A DNA stretch of 64,000 bases from Megalonaias nervosa (lineage: Eukaryota; Mollusca; Bivalvia; Unionida; Unionidae), in assembly GCA_016617855.1 (NCBI GenBank), contig JAECUM010001124.1, positions 82,856 to 146,855 on the forward strand, given 5' to 3'. The notes beneath the pieces are model-generated. The model worked only from the letters and a program-made list of their open reading frames with translations, had not been told where the DNA came from and searched no databases. Shown in pieces: positions 50,823-60,273 of this stretch (within the stretch, counting starts at the first letter, position 1; each line of letters starts with the position of its first letter). The translations under genes and the position numbers were made by a program.

Positions 50823-51347
50823 ATGATAGACGCTGGCGCTGATTGCGCTCACAGATACAGATACGATCAAGTAACAACATGGCAGAATAAATTAAAAACC
50901 ATCATCGATAATTATACAGCAAGAAAAAAGAAATATCGTAGACGTGCAACCGTCGTTGATATCATGGTTTATTCGGTTTCTACGCTAGTTGCTGGAACCG
51001 GCGTAGTATTAGCATCGATAGCATCGCTACCGACGATGACATCACCGATCGTTGTAACAATCATTGCTTCATCGTCAACGTCGATCGCTGGAATATTTAA
51101 TATAATCGCGAAAAAGATAAATACGTGCACGAATGAAAAATTGAACGAGTACACGATGAAATTACATACTGCAACGACCGCATATTCTAAATTATCATCG
51201 TTGATTTCTTCGTCACTCAATGACGGAATAATATCCGATGAAGAATTCAGTATCGCAATAAAGATATACAATGAAGTATTCAACGTCAGTGACACAGTCA
51301 CCGTCGTCGTTAATGAAAAAATTTCTGAACAGGATTTTAAACAATAA
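50823..51347 (+). CDS. Two-TM membrane protein, left-arm copy
   Basis: An intact 174-aa frame; the ATG overlaps TATAATG. After a charged helical region (residues 20-42, KKKYRRR) come two hydrophobic segments, about residues 44-69 and 73-96, separated by a short loop, then a long C-terminal helical domain rich in Ser/Thr/Ile. Similar short two-TM proteins with a basic lead occur in Polinton-like elements, but the function is not known. The 3' end (from 51,196) falls within the inverted repeat, and its last 150 bp are identical to the right-arm copy. Confidence 0.7.
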   Translation: MIDAGADCAHRYRYDQVTTWQNKLKTIIDNYTARKKKYRRRATVVDIMVYSVSTLVAGTGVVLASIASLPTMTSPIVVTIIASSSTSIAGIFNIIAKKINTCTNEKLNEYTMKLHTATTAYSKLSSLISSSLNDGIISDEEFSIAIKIYNEVFNVSDTVTVVVNEKISEQDFKQ

Positions 51348-51357
51348 TAGTATAATA

Positions 51358-52194
51358 ATGACATCGTTCGATCATCGATCGCAGGAATTATTACAACAGA
51401 TCGTCGCTAATACTGCTCCGGTAAGAACCACAATCATATCGGCGAGTTGAACTTCGCCCGAATTCAGTATTAATTTTCCAACTGCAATACCAGCTTCCGA
51501 GATAGGTCTAGCGCAATTACGGGTTTATTATAGTTGGCCCAATATTAGGTCAACGTCGTTTGGTGGTCTTCCGCCGAATAATTCATTAGTATTTGCAAAT
51601 AAAAATAAATCCGACGGAACTCCTGATTGGCAAGTAGTTAGTATTCCAACGGGAAGTTATCAAATAGAACAGATCAATGAAGAATTCCAACGTAGAATTA
51701 AATCCATCACAGAAAAAGAATCAAAGATTGCCATTACTGTTCACGAGCCAACGTTGTCGTCGGCGATTGAAATATTATCTCCAGATTACGCCGTCGACAT
51801 ATATCAATCCACGATCAGGTCGGTGTTGGGATGGACAGATATTCAACCAACATATGAAGGTCCGCTACAACCGCGTCTAGATGAATTTTTGACGACGGAG
51901 CAAAAATTTACAAAAACACCTAAATACAGAAATAATTATCCATGGGACGGTCCTGGGTATTTTATCGCCGATGATGGACAAGAAATATTTTTATTTCCGA
52001 ATTTTATCAGATAGACGAACGGGGTCAAAGTTCTGGTGCTACTTTTAATGTGTTTTTTGAACCAATCAAAAATGAATTTGATAGAATTCATACACACGTA
52101 AAAAATTTAATTATTGATTTAACAACAAATTACAACGATGATGTAAAAAAAATATCATTGATTCAATTAAGCATCTAAACGCAGTAATATCTGA

Positions 52195-52269
<75 letters not shown>

Positions 52270-52807
52270 ACGTATGATAGATGAAAACGCTAAACTTACT
52301 GAAAAAATATTTATTAAAAATTATGGTATTGATGAATTGATTACACGTTTCGATTTAAAAAATTATTTAAAAAATATCGGTGATATTGATTATAATATCA
52401 TCCCAAAAATCGAACTTAACATCGCAGATATATTTCCAAAAATCCTCGAATCATGGAGAAAAGTAACCCCACCAGCAAATATTCTTCGACACAATAATAA
52501 TCCATACAACGAAGGCCGTCATGTTTCACCGGGTATCGTTAATATCACATCAACGATCGCTGTCAATCTAGTATGTGACGCCGTCGACGGCAGTTATCAA
52601 GTGGACACTGATAAATCCAATCAGGCCCAACAAGGATACATTCTCTACTCATTTACACCTCAAGTTCCTCCAGGTTATTTGATTGTATCAGAACCAATCA
52701 ATGTTGTTTATCTGAAATGTCACAGTCGTCTCTTATCACGAATACATTTCAAACTTACTGACCAAAATGGCCATTTGCTCGATCTTAGGTCGGAATCGTT
52801 GATATAA
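51358..52807 (+). pseudogene. Penton-like minor capsid protein, left-arm copy, broken
   Basis: The start at 51,358 follows TATAATA. Codon 31 (51,448-51,450) is TGA where the right arm has a Ser codon. The frame then continues to TAG at 52,012. After that, a shifted frame and a (AT)n expansion (52,199-52,266) separate the C-terminal part (52,265-52,807, 180 aa). Signatures are IPTGSYQIEQINEE, TIRSVLGW and, near the end, YSFTPQVPPGYLIVSEPINV and LTDQNGHLLDLRSE. The last blocks ('PxVPPGYxI', 'LTDQxGxxLDLRGE') mark the penton-like or minor capsid family of invertebrate Polintons. A roughly 170-residue insertion separates the halves. Inactive as it stands. Confidence 0.8.
52199..52266. repeat. (AT)n expansion inside the left penton gene
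   Basis: About 66 bp of AT repeat replace about 10 bp at the corresponding site of the right arm. The expansion is private to this copy and contributes to breaking the gene. Confidence 0.95.
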
Positions 52808-52817
52808 ACCTGTATGT

Positions 52818-52882
52818 GAGATCGTAGATCTCCACGTTCATAGAGCGTCATCGCCGTAACCTAGTCCGTGATTACATCACGG
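52818..52882. terminator. Two hairpins downstream of the penton gene, left arm
   Basis: GAGATCGTAGATCTC (52,818-52,832; 6-bp stem, 3-nt loop) and CCGTGATTACATCACGG (52,866-52,882; 7-bp stem, 3-nt loop) lie just after the penton stop at 52,805-52,807. Both recur in the right arm. They could be transcript 3'-end structures or protein-binding dyads. A role is not proven. Confidence 0.5.
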
Positions 52883-53014
52883 CGGAAAACATCAAGCAAA
52901 AAAAAAATGTCAAAGAGAACGTCAAGGATAAAATATTTTTTTTTGTATCATGATAGAACAATTATTTTTTGTACGGTTTAAAATCAGCTGGGACAACTTT
53001 ACAAAATCATAAAA

Positions 53015-53312
53015 TCTATACAGAATTCGCAAACTGATGGGTATTATGCCCATCAAATTCATAAAATCTGTACAGAATTTATGAATTCTGCACAAAATTC
53101 ATAAAAAAAATCTGAATCAGAATAAATATTTATAAAAAACAAAATATTTTACAGAATCTGTACAGAATTCGCAAACTTACGGGTATTATACCCCTCAAAT
53201 TCATGAAATCTGTACAGAATTCCAACACTGATGGGCATTATGCCCATCAAATTCATGAAATCTGTACAGAATTCGCAAACTGACGGGTATTATGCCCATC
53301 AAATTTAGAAAA
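53015..53312. repeat. Four 52-bp repeats with a central dyad, left arm
   Basis: The units are 53,015-53,066, 53,157-53,208, 53,209-53,260 and 53,261-53,312; the last three are in tandem. Each starts TCTGTACAGAATTC (TCTATACAG in the first) and carries a dyad. In the third tandem-region unit it is GATGGGCATTATGCCCATC, with 9-bp arms and a 1-nt centre. The unit at 53,157 has GGGTATTATACCC, where two changes keep the dyad paired. Regular spacing plus dyads suggests binding sites for a replication, packaging or transcription protein. A variant spacer (53,067-53,156) repeats parts of the motif. Confidence 0.85.
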
Positions 53313-53438
53313 TCTGACCAAATTTCATAAAAATTAAAATTTTATTATAATAAAAGTATTTCCGAATCAGATAAATATAAAAATATGTTCTGAATCAGAT
53401 AAAAATAAAAATATATTCTGAATAAAAAGGAAAGTAAT

Positions 53439-53512
53439 AGTCCTCAGCGAGGACTGTTTTTGAGATGATTTTTTTTTTATTTTTTTTTATTTTTTTTTAT
53501 TTTTTTTTTTTA
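53439..53512. other. Hairpin and T9A array, left arm
   Basis: AGTCCTCAGCGAGGACT (53,439-53,455; 7-bp stem, 3-nt loop) is followed by TTTTT. Then, at about 53,469-53,512, T-runs of nine to twelve are separated by single A residues at a 10-bp period. The 10-bp phasing of T-tracts would produce intrinsic DNA bending. On the + strand the T-runs would also stop RNA polymerase III. Both elements recur in the right arm. Confidence 0.65.
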
Positions 53513-53818
53513 ATGATTGTATGAATATATACAAATGATTATGATTTTGATATTTTTTGGACGGCACAAACATATAATTGGATGATTGTATGAACATGAA
53601 TATATACAAATGGTGATGACGGGAGAACCTTGTCTACGCCCAACAGATTTTGTACACTCTCCCCACATACACAAACCCCGGGGAGTGCAAAAGATCACCC
53701 ACCACAAGGGTGGTATGATAGGAGAGTGTATTTGGTCTGTTGTGGATTTCGAGGAAATTCTCCTGGTTCCCCCAATTAATAGCATCTGTCGCCGAATGCA
53801 AGATAATATATCTTTAGC

Positions 53819-53911
53819 ATTTTTGGAGACTCCAACACGCAGAGAGTCTACATTAGTGGATCCGCTCTCCGAACGTTGTTCGGATGCCTTAACCACACGG
53901 CCATCGGAGCT
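53819..53911 (-). ncRNA. tRNA-like region with Pol III A-box and B-box-like motifs, left arm
   Basis: On the - strand, TGGCCGTGTGGTTAAGGC is a good A box with D-arm context, followed by a perfect 5-bp anticodon-like stem TCCGA/TCGGA with a 7-nt loop, and about 50 bp later GTTGGAGTCTCC, a B-box-like sequence with one key mismatch. No closing acceptor stem was found. It may be a tRNA-derived SINE head, a decayed tRNA or a small Pol III RNA. Long open frames span it on both strands (about 126-128 codons) but show no protein family. Confidence 0.45.
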
Positions 53912-53912
53912 C

Positions 53913-54460
53913 TACAAATATACAGTTAAATTTAAGTATATAAATATTCACACTGTCTCACAGTGACTGTGTCACTAGTGACTGCGTCACCAACAATGTC
54001 ATGGACACCGAAATAATATTCTGATTCTGAATAAATTCTGCAATTTTATATATTTCTGCCATTTCTGCTTTATTAAAACACGGTAACACTGTTACGGCCA
54101 GAACTCCGTGTTAGTAAATGCACTGGATCGATATTGTTCTGGTATATTCCTTAGCATAGTGTCGTCTGCTGCGATCTATATGTGTACAATATAATATCAC
54201 AGTTGGGGTTTTTATGTTTGTTTGAGGATATATTTTCTGCAATTAATACTTCCATGGGGGTCACTGGCCCGTTGAGATGTTTGGACTGGAGAGATATTTA
54301 GACATCACGATTAGATTGTAGTACATAACTGCTCGATTACTCCATCAGTAATAAGAATCCGTCATCACTAAATATGTGTAAGCAATAACAAAAAAAAAAA
54401 AAAAAAAGAAAGACAACTACTTGATTGTTCTATCAACGATGACGGATTTATCTCTCTTCA
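53913..54460. other. Noncoding inner part of the left arm
   Basis: It lies between the tRNA-like region and the HNH end. It contains short direct repeats (GTCACTAGTGACTGCGTCAC-type, CAGTGACTGTG) and an A-run at 54,390-54,407. It matches about 60,775-61,315 with several indels, so it is less conserved than the repeat core. Confidence 0.55.
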
Positions 54461-54988
54461 TTATACATATCGGAACGTGATTATTTGATCGTATTTAACC
54501 GAATAAGCTGATTTGATAATATTATTTGCAACATAATATATTGAAGCACGGCAAATACCAAAATATCTGGCAGCTGCATTCGTTGATGGGAATATCCTCT
54601 CTTCACCAGTATCTGTATTTGTAGATATAACCGATCTAGGAGTCTTAGAATTAATGCTGGTGTTTCCAAGTGTAGAATTCTGACTTTGTGTAACAACTTC
54701 AAGATTATATAAAGAGTTATTTTGTCTATTACCGTCAATGTCTTCATTCAGAAACTTTGCATTTTCATCAAAATCTTTAAGTACTTCATAGCATCGCTGA
54801 TCATCTACAGATGGAGCTACTAAATATAATTTATCCCATTTCAGCCATCTCATTATCAAATTAAGCAATAATTGTGTTTTTCCTGATCCAGATGGACCTA
54901 TTATTATCATCCTGATAGAATGCGGTAGTGCTGGGTGATGTTTTACTGGTTCTTGTTTTCGTGTTGCAGAAAAGTCAATTATATCCAT
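54461..54988 (-). pseudogene. Chimeric ORF: packaging ATPase N-terminus joined to HNH/NUMOD C-terminus
   Basis: The 175-aa frame starts at 54,988, 12 bp from the divergent zinc-ribbon gene. Residues 1-78 include IRMIIIGPSGSGKTQLLLNL (Walker A, GPSGSGKT), followed by a strand and a Lys/Trp-rich helix, as in the A32/FtsK-HerA packaging ATPases of Polintons. From about residue 83 the sequence changes to IDGNRQNNSLYNLEVVTQSQ, the end of an HNH motif, and then a NUMOD1-like helix-turn-helix (FPSTNAAARYFGICRASIYY). The junction coincides with the inner end of the inverted repeat (54,738). Walker B and the rest of the ATPase are missing, so packaging function is lost. It is a rearrangement product, not a natural fusion. 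Confidence 0.8.
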
Positions 54989-55000
54989 ATAATAAATAAT

Positions 55001-55501
55001 ATGAATTTATATTGTGTTCGATGCCGTGCAGCCACGTCCACCACTGGATTAACAACAATAATAACAAAAAATAAAAAGCGTGCACTGACAGGTAAATGTG
55101 AAAAGTGTGGCACAAAAAAATATAAATTTATTTCAAACACGGCGACAGGAGGTGATATTGCTGCTTCGTTGTGAAAATTACCAGGATTACCGTGGGTGAA
55201 ATATCCCGGTGGAAAACATCTACCGGGTTATAATTATTGTGGGCCAGGAACTCGTTTAGATATCCGTCTTGACAATCAAGATCAACCTCGACCCGGCGAA
55301 AATCCCGTAAACAAGATTGATCAAGCGTGTTACGTTCATGATATTGCTTATCGAAGTAAAGATTTACAACAACGACATCTCGCCGATATCAAATTAATTC
55401 ATGCCATAAATAATATAAAAGAAAAATCGTTTCGAGAAAAATTAGCTGCTTTTCTGGTAAAAGCTGGTATGAAAGGTAAAATTATGTTAGGGGCTGGGTA
55501 A
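55001..55501 (+). pseudogene. Zinc ribbon plus phospholipase A2-like protein with one stop
   Basis: The start at 55,001 has TATAATA seven bases upstream. Residues 4-50 form a zinc ribbon (YCVRCRAATS and GKCEKCGTKKYKFI; four Cys), resembling DUF5679. A TGA at 55,172-55,174 interrupts the frame, which then continues to TAA at 55,499-55,501. The second part has LPGYNYCGPGTRLD (Ca2+-binding-loop-like) and IDQACYVHDIAYRSKD (catalytic His-Asp), the signature of the parvovirus/Polinton-type PLA2 domain used for membrane penetration during entry. The order zinc ribbon then PLA2 occurs in other invertebrate Polinton-like elements. Only one stop separates it from an intact frame. Confidence 0.8.
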
Positions 55502-55509
55502 TTAATTAT

Positions 55510-56490
55510 ATGATTATTATAATGGAGTCGATTATTATTCCCCGAGAGGATATTGGAAGGGCAAAGCAGCGATTAGTAAACTCGCCGAAGCTGCAAAGGT
55601 TTCACGTGCTGTTGCTGCAGCGTGGTTAGCACGACAAGCAATATGGCAAATATATCTACCGCCACCTAAAAGAATTCAGTATGCACATTTTGATGGCAGC
55701 GTTCCCAATGAAGTTCATTAAGCAGATATTGTATTTTTGCCACATGATATTATTAAAACATGTGGACGTAAATCACGCACATATAAATACGCGTAACTGT
55801 CGTTGACGTTGCAAGTAGATATAAAGAAGCAGAACCACTGTCAACAAAGACAGCAACTGAAGTTGCATCTGCGTTTGAACGAATTTATCAACGTGGTGGT
55901 CTACGATGGCCACGGTTGCTACAGGTTGATCCTGGCAAAGAATTTCTCGGTGCAGTATCATCGTTAATGAAAAAACATCATGTCAAAATCAGACGAGGAC
56001 ACACCGAAATTCATCGTGATCAGGCAATCGTTGAAAGATCCAATTGAACACTTGCTGAGCGGTTATTTGGATACCAGTATGCAAAGGAAATAATTTATAC
56101 AGCTACAATGGGTTGCAAGATTACCAAGTGTGATAGCTGCGTTAAATAATGAAATTACTCGTGCAACTTCTATGAAACCTTCTAATGCGATCAAAAATAT
56201 ATATATATATATATATACCAATACACCGACGTGAATCTTCCTCTCAACCAGTATTAGGTAATGTAACTGTAAGATATTTATATGAACCTGGTGAACTTAA
56301 AGGTGGTAAAAAAAGAGCAACTGATCCTATCTGGAGTGTGACTACACATAAAATTTCTAGCGTGGTTAGATCTACTGGTAGACCGGCCGTCTACAGACTG
56401 GATTCAACTGCTCCTCAGCGTGGATTTGTACGTGAACAATTACAAATAACTCCTAAAGACACACAATTACCGCCGCGTTCACTTTTGTAA
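55510..56490 (+). pseudogene. Retroviral-type (Polinton) integrase, broken
   Basis: The + strand encodes successive integrase blocks with stops and frame changes. From 55,524: YYSPRGYWKGKAAISKL with AAAWLARQAIWQIYLP (N-terminal region of Polinton integrases); around 55,690: HFDGSVPNEVH, a stop at 55,719-55,721 and then ADIVFLPHD, spanning the first catalytic Asp. Near 55,915 comes LLQVDPGKEF in another frame (second Asp), and near 56,005 HRDQAIVER (catalytic Glu). The 56,185-56,490 frame has a short (AT)n insertion and then the C-terminal DNA-binding part (VTVRYLYEPGELKGGKKRAT, DPIWSVTTHKI). All three DDE positions are visible, but the gene has at least two stops and two frameshifts. Confidence 0.85.
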
Positions 56491-56733
56491 ATTGGAACCC
56501 CGACGTCGATTACATTCAAGACAGGTCAGCATCACATTATCACGTGTATGACCAAGATCACTATTAATTCTATCCACGGTAAATTGTTTTGGATTATTAC
56601 AAGAATACTTCCACAACATGTGACAGTTGCAAATTACACAACGATTATTCTGTCGTTGTTTTAGCGTCATAATAAATTCAACATCGACATCAAAATCACG
56701 ATTATTATTTTTTGTCACATTGCTTATAACCAA
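56479..56733 (-). pseudogene. HNH nuclease-like zinc domain, last part of the polymerase-helicase unit
   Basis: An 84-codon frame with RCVICNCHMLW, KQFTVDRINSDLGHTRDNV and LTCLECNRRRG. It has the CxxC, D-R-I-N-x-x-x-G-H and C-x-x-C layout of a Zn-bound HNH domain. It overlaps the end of the helicase frame (56,705-57,268) by 29 bp, and the overlap sits in an A-run, so it was probably joined to the helicase in one protein. Its integrity as a separate gene is doubtful. Confidence 0.7.
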
Positions 56734-57940
56734 ATATTTTTTTTCTTATTACGCCAATAACATCTTCGGTGTCACTAACAGTTTCATTATTATTTTCTGT
56801 GGAGTCTATGATAACTCTGTGCAGTTGAGATATTCTCCTGACTCTAGATACTGCTAGATAAACTAGATTTGACCACTCGATTCTATCATCGACAATCCAG
56901 ATATTTGTATCAGTAATAGTTAGTCCTTGTGACGGGTGGATCGTTATAGCATATCCTAGCTTCCACGGTGAGTTATTCATGTTCAACGCGCTCTCAACAA
57001 CATCAACATCGACCAAAAGAATATCATTCAACACAAGATTTTGTTTTTCATTTGTTCCCGGAATTTCAACTTCAATATTCTGTCCTCGAGTATCCGCTGG
57101 GCGATAACACAACGGCACAGGTAACGTTGGAAATCTTTCCTTGTGACGCAGGAATAATTTTTCTTGTAATTCATCACGAACTATTTTTCTACTCGCAACT
57201 ATCAAATCATTTGGTCTCCATAAATTCCAAAAATCATTTACGGGAGTTTCTGGAATTATTTCACGCATTATCTCACATTGTATTCTATCTGGCTGTAGTC
57301 TGATTAATCTTTTAAATTCTTTTAGAGGTTCATCAATAGCTCTATGATCATCATTTATTTCTTCATACTAATCCACAAATGATTTTAACCACTCGTGCGG
57401 AGATTGACCGACGAAGGGTGGTGGTTGACCATGATCGCCGCACATAATTACCGCAGTATTTTTTGTTAGTAGCCAATCAAGAAATATTTTTAGTGTTTCC
57501 AACGACACCGTACAAATCTCATCCCAGATGATGATTTTCGGAATATATTTCTCGCCCATCCGCTCAGGTGTCCACGTGTCTCCACACCATCTGAAGAAAC
57601 TATGATATGTATATGATTTTACTCCTCGTTGTTTTATTTCTCTTGCTAGTCTGTGTGTAGGTGTCAACACAATCATGTCTGCAGAGTTTGAAAAACTCCG
57701 CCGAAATAATTCAACCGCACGTGTTGTTTTGCCAGATTCTCCAGGTCCATTAAGATAAATGGTTTTATGTCTGGCCACGGGATCAAATACACATGGTGAT
57801 GTTGATACTGGTATTTGATTGTTATTACCGTAGTATGTCTCCGCGATATCAACGTCGGCTGTTTCAGAGTAATCGAGTATACTTTCTTGTTTTATTCGCC
57901 ATGATCCCCATTCGCCGCTACTGAGTAACGGTTTTACCAA
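56705..57940 (-). pseudogene. SF1 (RecD/Pif1-like) helicase, two frames
   Basis: Frame 57,368-57,940 carries Walker A (GPGESGKTTRA, residues 65-75), Walker B (PKIIIWDEIC, 135-143) and motif III (VIMCGDHGQPPPF). Frame 56,705-57,268 carries motif V (GYAITIHPSQGLTI) and motif VI (VYLAVSRVRR). A single TAG at 57,368-57,370 and the segment 57,269-57,367 separate them in the same orientation. All core motifs of a DNA helicase are present. The N-terminus of the first frame is colinear with the polymerase end upstream, so the helicase probably formed the C-terminal half of a polymerase-helicase polyprotein. Confidence 0.88.
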
Positions 57941-57953
57941 ATCTAAATATTTT

Positions 57954-59896
57954 TTATTTATATAAAATGAATCCGTAGCAACTCTGACAGCGTAACAAGG
58001 AAATTTTTTTTATCATCGATAATAAATTTATAGAAACGTACGCGAGCATAGAAGATCTTAAATGAGTAAATTGCGGTGATTCACCATCAATATAACTCAC
58101 TACTGTACCTAGTTTGGTTCCGTCTGACAAATAAGCATTACTTCTGCTTATAAATGTTCCTTTGTTCGTTGTATCAGTAATTATAAAATCTAACTCAGCA
58201 TCATCCATGATCAATCTTGTACAATGCCGTTTATGATCATACGAACCACCTTGAGTAAATTTACCAATTATTTTTCTACCGAGATCTTTTGCAACTTTAT
58301 TTTCATAATCAATTCTATCCCAATCTTCATCTGTCGGTAACTGTTTCTTTTGTTGTGGTAGGCAAACTTGTTTCTGCGAATGATATGATATAATAGCTTC
58401 ACTTACACTCAACGATATTAAAATTCCAGCATCAAGCATGTATCGTAATAACACCGTTGGAACCCAATGTTTTTCTGAGAAATGTCTACCAAACCACGCA
58501 TAAACGATAGGATGAAGATGATCGCGGAACTTAAACGATTTTACACAAGCAAATCCAGTTAAATCAAAATCAGGTAATGGTCCATTTATCGCAATTCTTG
58601 TCATTTCATGTGTGGGATGACCAAATCTATCAATGTATTTAAACACTCTCCGTATCCAAGAAAACTTCCAGGATAACACGCAACCATATCAACGGATATA
58701 ACTTTACGATGATCGTATTTGGTATTCCATAATCCGCCATGCCCATATTCGACACAACTACGTTGAATATCTTCGAGAAATTCTGATCGTGTCGGCGACC
58801 ATGTATTTTTCTTCTGAGCAAAGTGAGCCGCTTAGTAATTGTTCAACTTCAACATCATCAGAGTTATATTCACGCCATAGACGTTGTGCAAGATTCTTCA
58901 TTTCGCCATGAAGAGATTCTCTACGGTAAATATCTCCGTTAGGTTTTACAAACTGATCGTAATATGCGGATTCTGAACTCTGAAATAACCAAACAGATAC
59001 AGGATCGCTCTTACTAATATCGGCGATGGCATCAAATATATAATCGTCATAAAATCTAACTGTCCTATCTCGTGGAAATATTGTTACGGCGTCGGTCCAT
59101 GCATGTGCATTATGATCGATGATTGTTATTGGAGCTCCATTTTTTGTATATTTCTGTTTGTACAAAATTTCTCCGGTTAGTGTTTTTACTGTTATAGGAA
59201 ATCTTAATTTCTTTTCTAGCTTAGCAATGTCACTGATAGATGCTCCGGTATCTCTGTTTCTGCCCACTCGTTTATTTTTGTGCGTCTTATATCTGTTAAA
59301 CCGTTTCCGCGTATTGCTTTTGAGAAATGTTCCATAACTCGTTCATCTACACAATTTATTCTTGAAATTTTCATTGGTTTGAGATTATCAACGCTGGGTG
59401 TATTATTTAGCGGATATATCGCGTAAATAACCACAGTAACTGGATAAGCTCGCTCATAATACGGTTTATCGATACCGGTCAGCGTACCTGGCTTGGATTT
59501 ATTATTTAATATAACAGTATCATTTCCAGTATGAAGTCGTACAGGTTCACGTTTGTCACGAATAATCCAAGTATCATCATCTGTCTGAACAATAAATTTT
59601 ACTAAAATAATATATCTCTGATTGTCGAGGTAGTTAAGAATATTTTTACCTCGCTTGTCACTCATTCTAGCGTCGACAACAACACCTTTGTCGCTCATAA
59701 TCCTGAATGTCGACCAAGTATGAGCAGCACCATCATTGTGAAATTCTTTTTTACCTTCACGGATACGATCGGTTATATCACTATTTATCAGAGCCAGATC
59801 TTGCATGGAAATATTAAATTTAGATTTTGGTAATTTGTCAAGATCAAATCTTGCGGTGGAAGGTTCAGTCGTGGATAATCTCTCAAATTCCTCCAT
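57954..59896 (-). pseudogene. Family B DNA polymerase, broken into at least four frames
   Basis: The start at 59,896 opens a 226-aa frame (59,216-59,896). The next frame (58,758-59,267) overlaps it by about 50 bp. It carries IIDHNAHAW and a RFYDD segment of the N-terminal/exonuclease-like region. Around 58,671-58,703 the palm motif A (SVDMVACYPG) appears in a different frame. The frame 57,954-58,679 (241 aa) carries RKIIGKFTQGGS, DGESPQFTHLRSSMLAYVSI (palm, before motif C). Motif C (Asp-Ser, near 57,966-57,983) lies in yet another frame. The overall order fits a Polinton-type family B polymerase. Homopolymer-linked frame changes inactivate it. It runs directly into the helicase unit. Confidence 0.88.
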
Positions 59897-59948
59897 ACTA
59901 TATTTAAGACAAATACATATGTTTAATTAAACTTTAATTATATATATA

Positions 59949-60254
59949 ATGATTCAAACAACCAACCAATGCCGATGGCTCATGATTGGATTTTCAACTC
60001 CTTGTAATAAATCATGTGTAAATGAATTCTGTGGCCAACATATGCAAAGTTTCCGAAGAGGTAGTCTAGGACCAAAACCGTGTTTACGATGCGGTGTTGG
60101 AGTCAGAGGAGAAACATGGTTATGTGTAGCGTGTGGCGGTAAAAGATACAGAGAGCTGAAACGATATTATGATAAGAAGTCGTCAGGTGAGTCTCCGTTA
60201 AAAACCGCTGAAGACTATCTGGCAAGATTTCAAAACAATCATTTAGACAAATAA
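59949..60254 (+). CDS. Small Cys-rich zinc-binding protein
   Basis: An intact 101-aa frame; TATAATG overlaps the start. It has a first Cys/His cluster (CRWLMIGFSTPCNKSCVNEF, then CGQH) and a zinc ribbon (PCLRCGVGVR and WLCVACGGKRY, two CxxC). A basic C-terminal helix follows. Similar small Cys-rich proteins accompany the polymerase gene in related elements. Function is unknown; DNA binding or transcription regulation is plausible. It is divergent from the polymerase start (59,896), with 52 bp between. Confidence 0.7.
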   Translation: MIQTTNQCRWLMIGFSTPCNKSCVNEFCGQHMQSFRRGSLGPKPCLRCGVGVRGETWLCVACGGKRYRELKRYYDKKSSGESPLKTAEDYLARFQNNHLDK

Positions 60255-60273
60255 TATTATATATAGATACAAA

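Larger units (their letters stand above)
51196..54738. repeat. Large inverted repeat, left arm
   Basis: The arm is inversely repeated at 60,490-64,000. It contains the end of the membrane protein gene, the penton-like gene, hairpins, 52-bp repeats, a T-tract array, the tRNA-like region and the 3' part of an HNH gene. The inner end at 54,738 lies inside the ATPase/HNH chimeric ORF. The arm begins at or before 51,196: the window end at 64,000 corresponds to that point and the match is still perfect there. Divergence between arms is uneven, being lowest at the outer end and in the noncoding core and highest in the middle of the penton gene. Confidence 0.95.

Noticed and set aside
52990..53330. 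52-bp repeats as a CRISPR array
   Set aside because: Three units are directly tandem with no spacers, and the setting is a eukaryotic viral element.
53510..53966. 126-128-codon frames on both strands of the arm, identical in both arms
   Set aside because: No protein family or viral start context was seen. The same interval holds a tRNA-like region, and opposite-strand frames cannot both be evidence. Kept as noncoding, with some doubt.
56968..57303. 111-codon + frame opposite the helicase
   Set aside because: The helicase motifs on the - strand explain the sequence.
57350..57960. Programmed frameshifting as explanation for the polymerase-helicase breaks
   Set aside because: There are too many breaks, some are stops, and no slippery site with downstream structure was seen.
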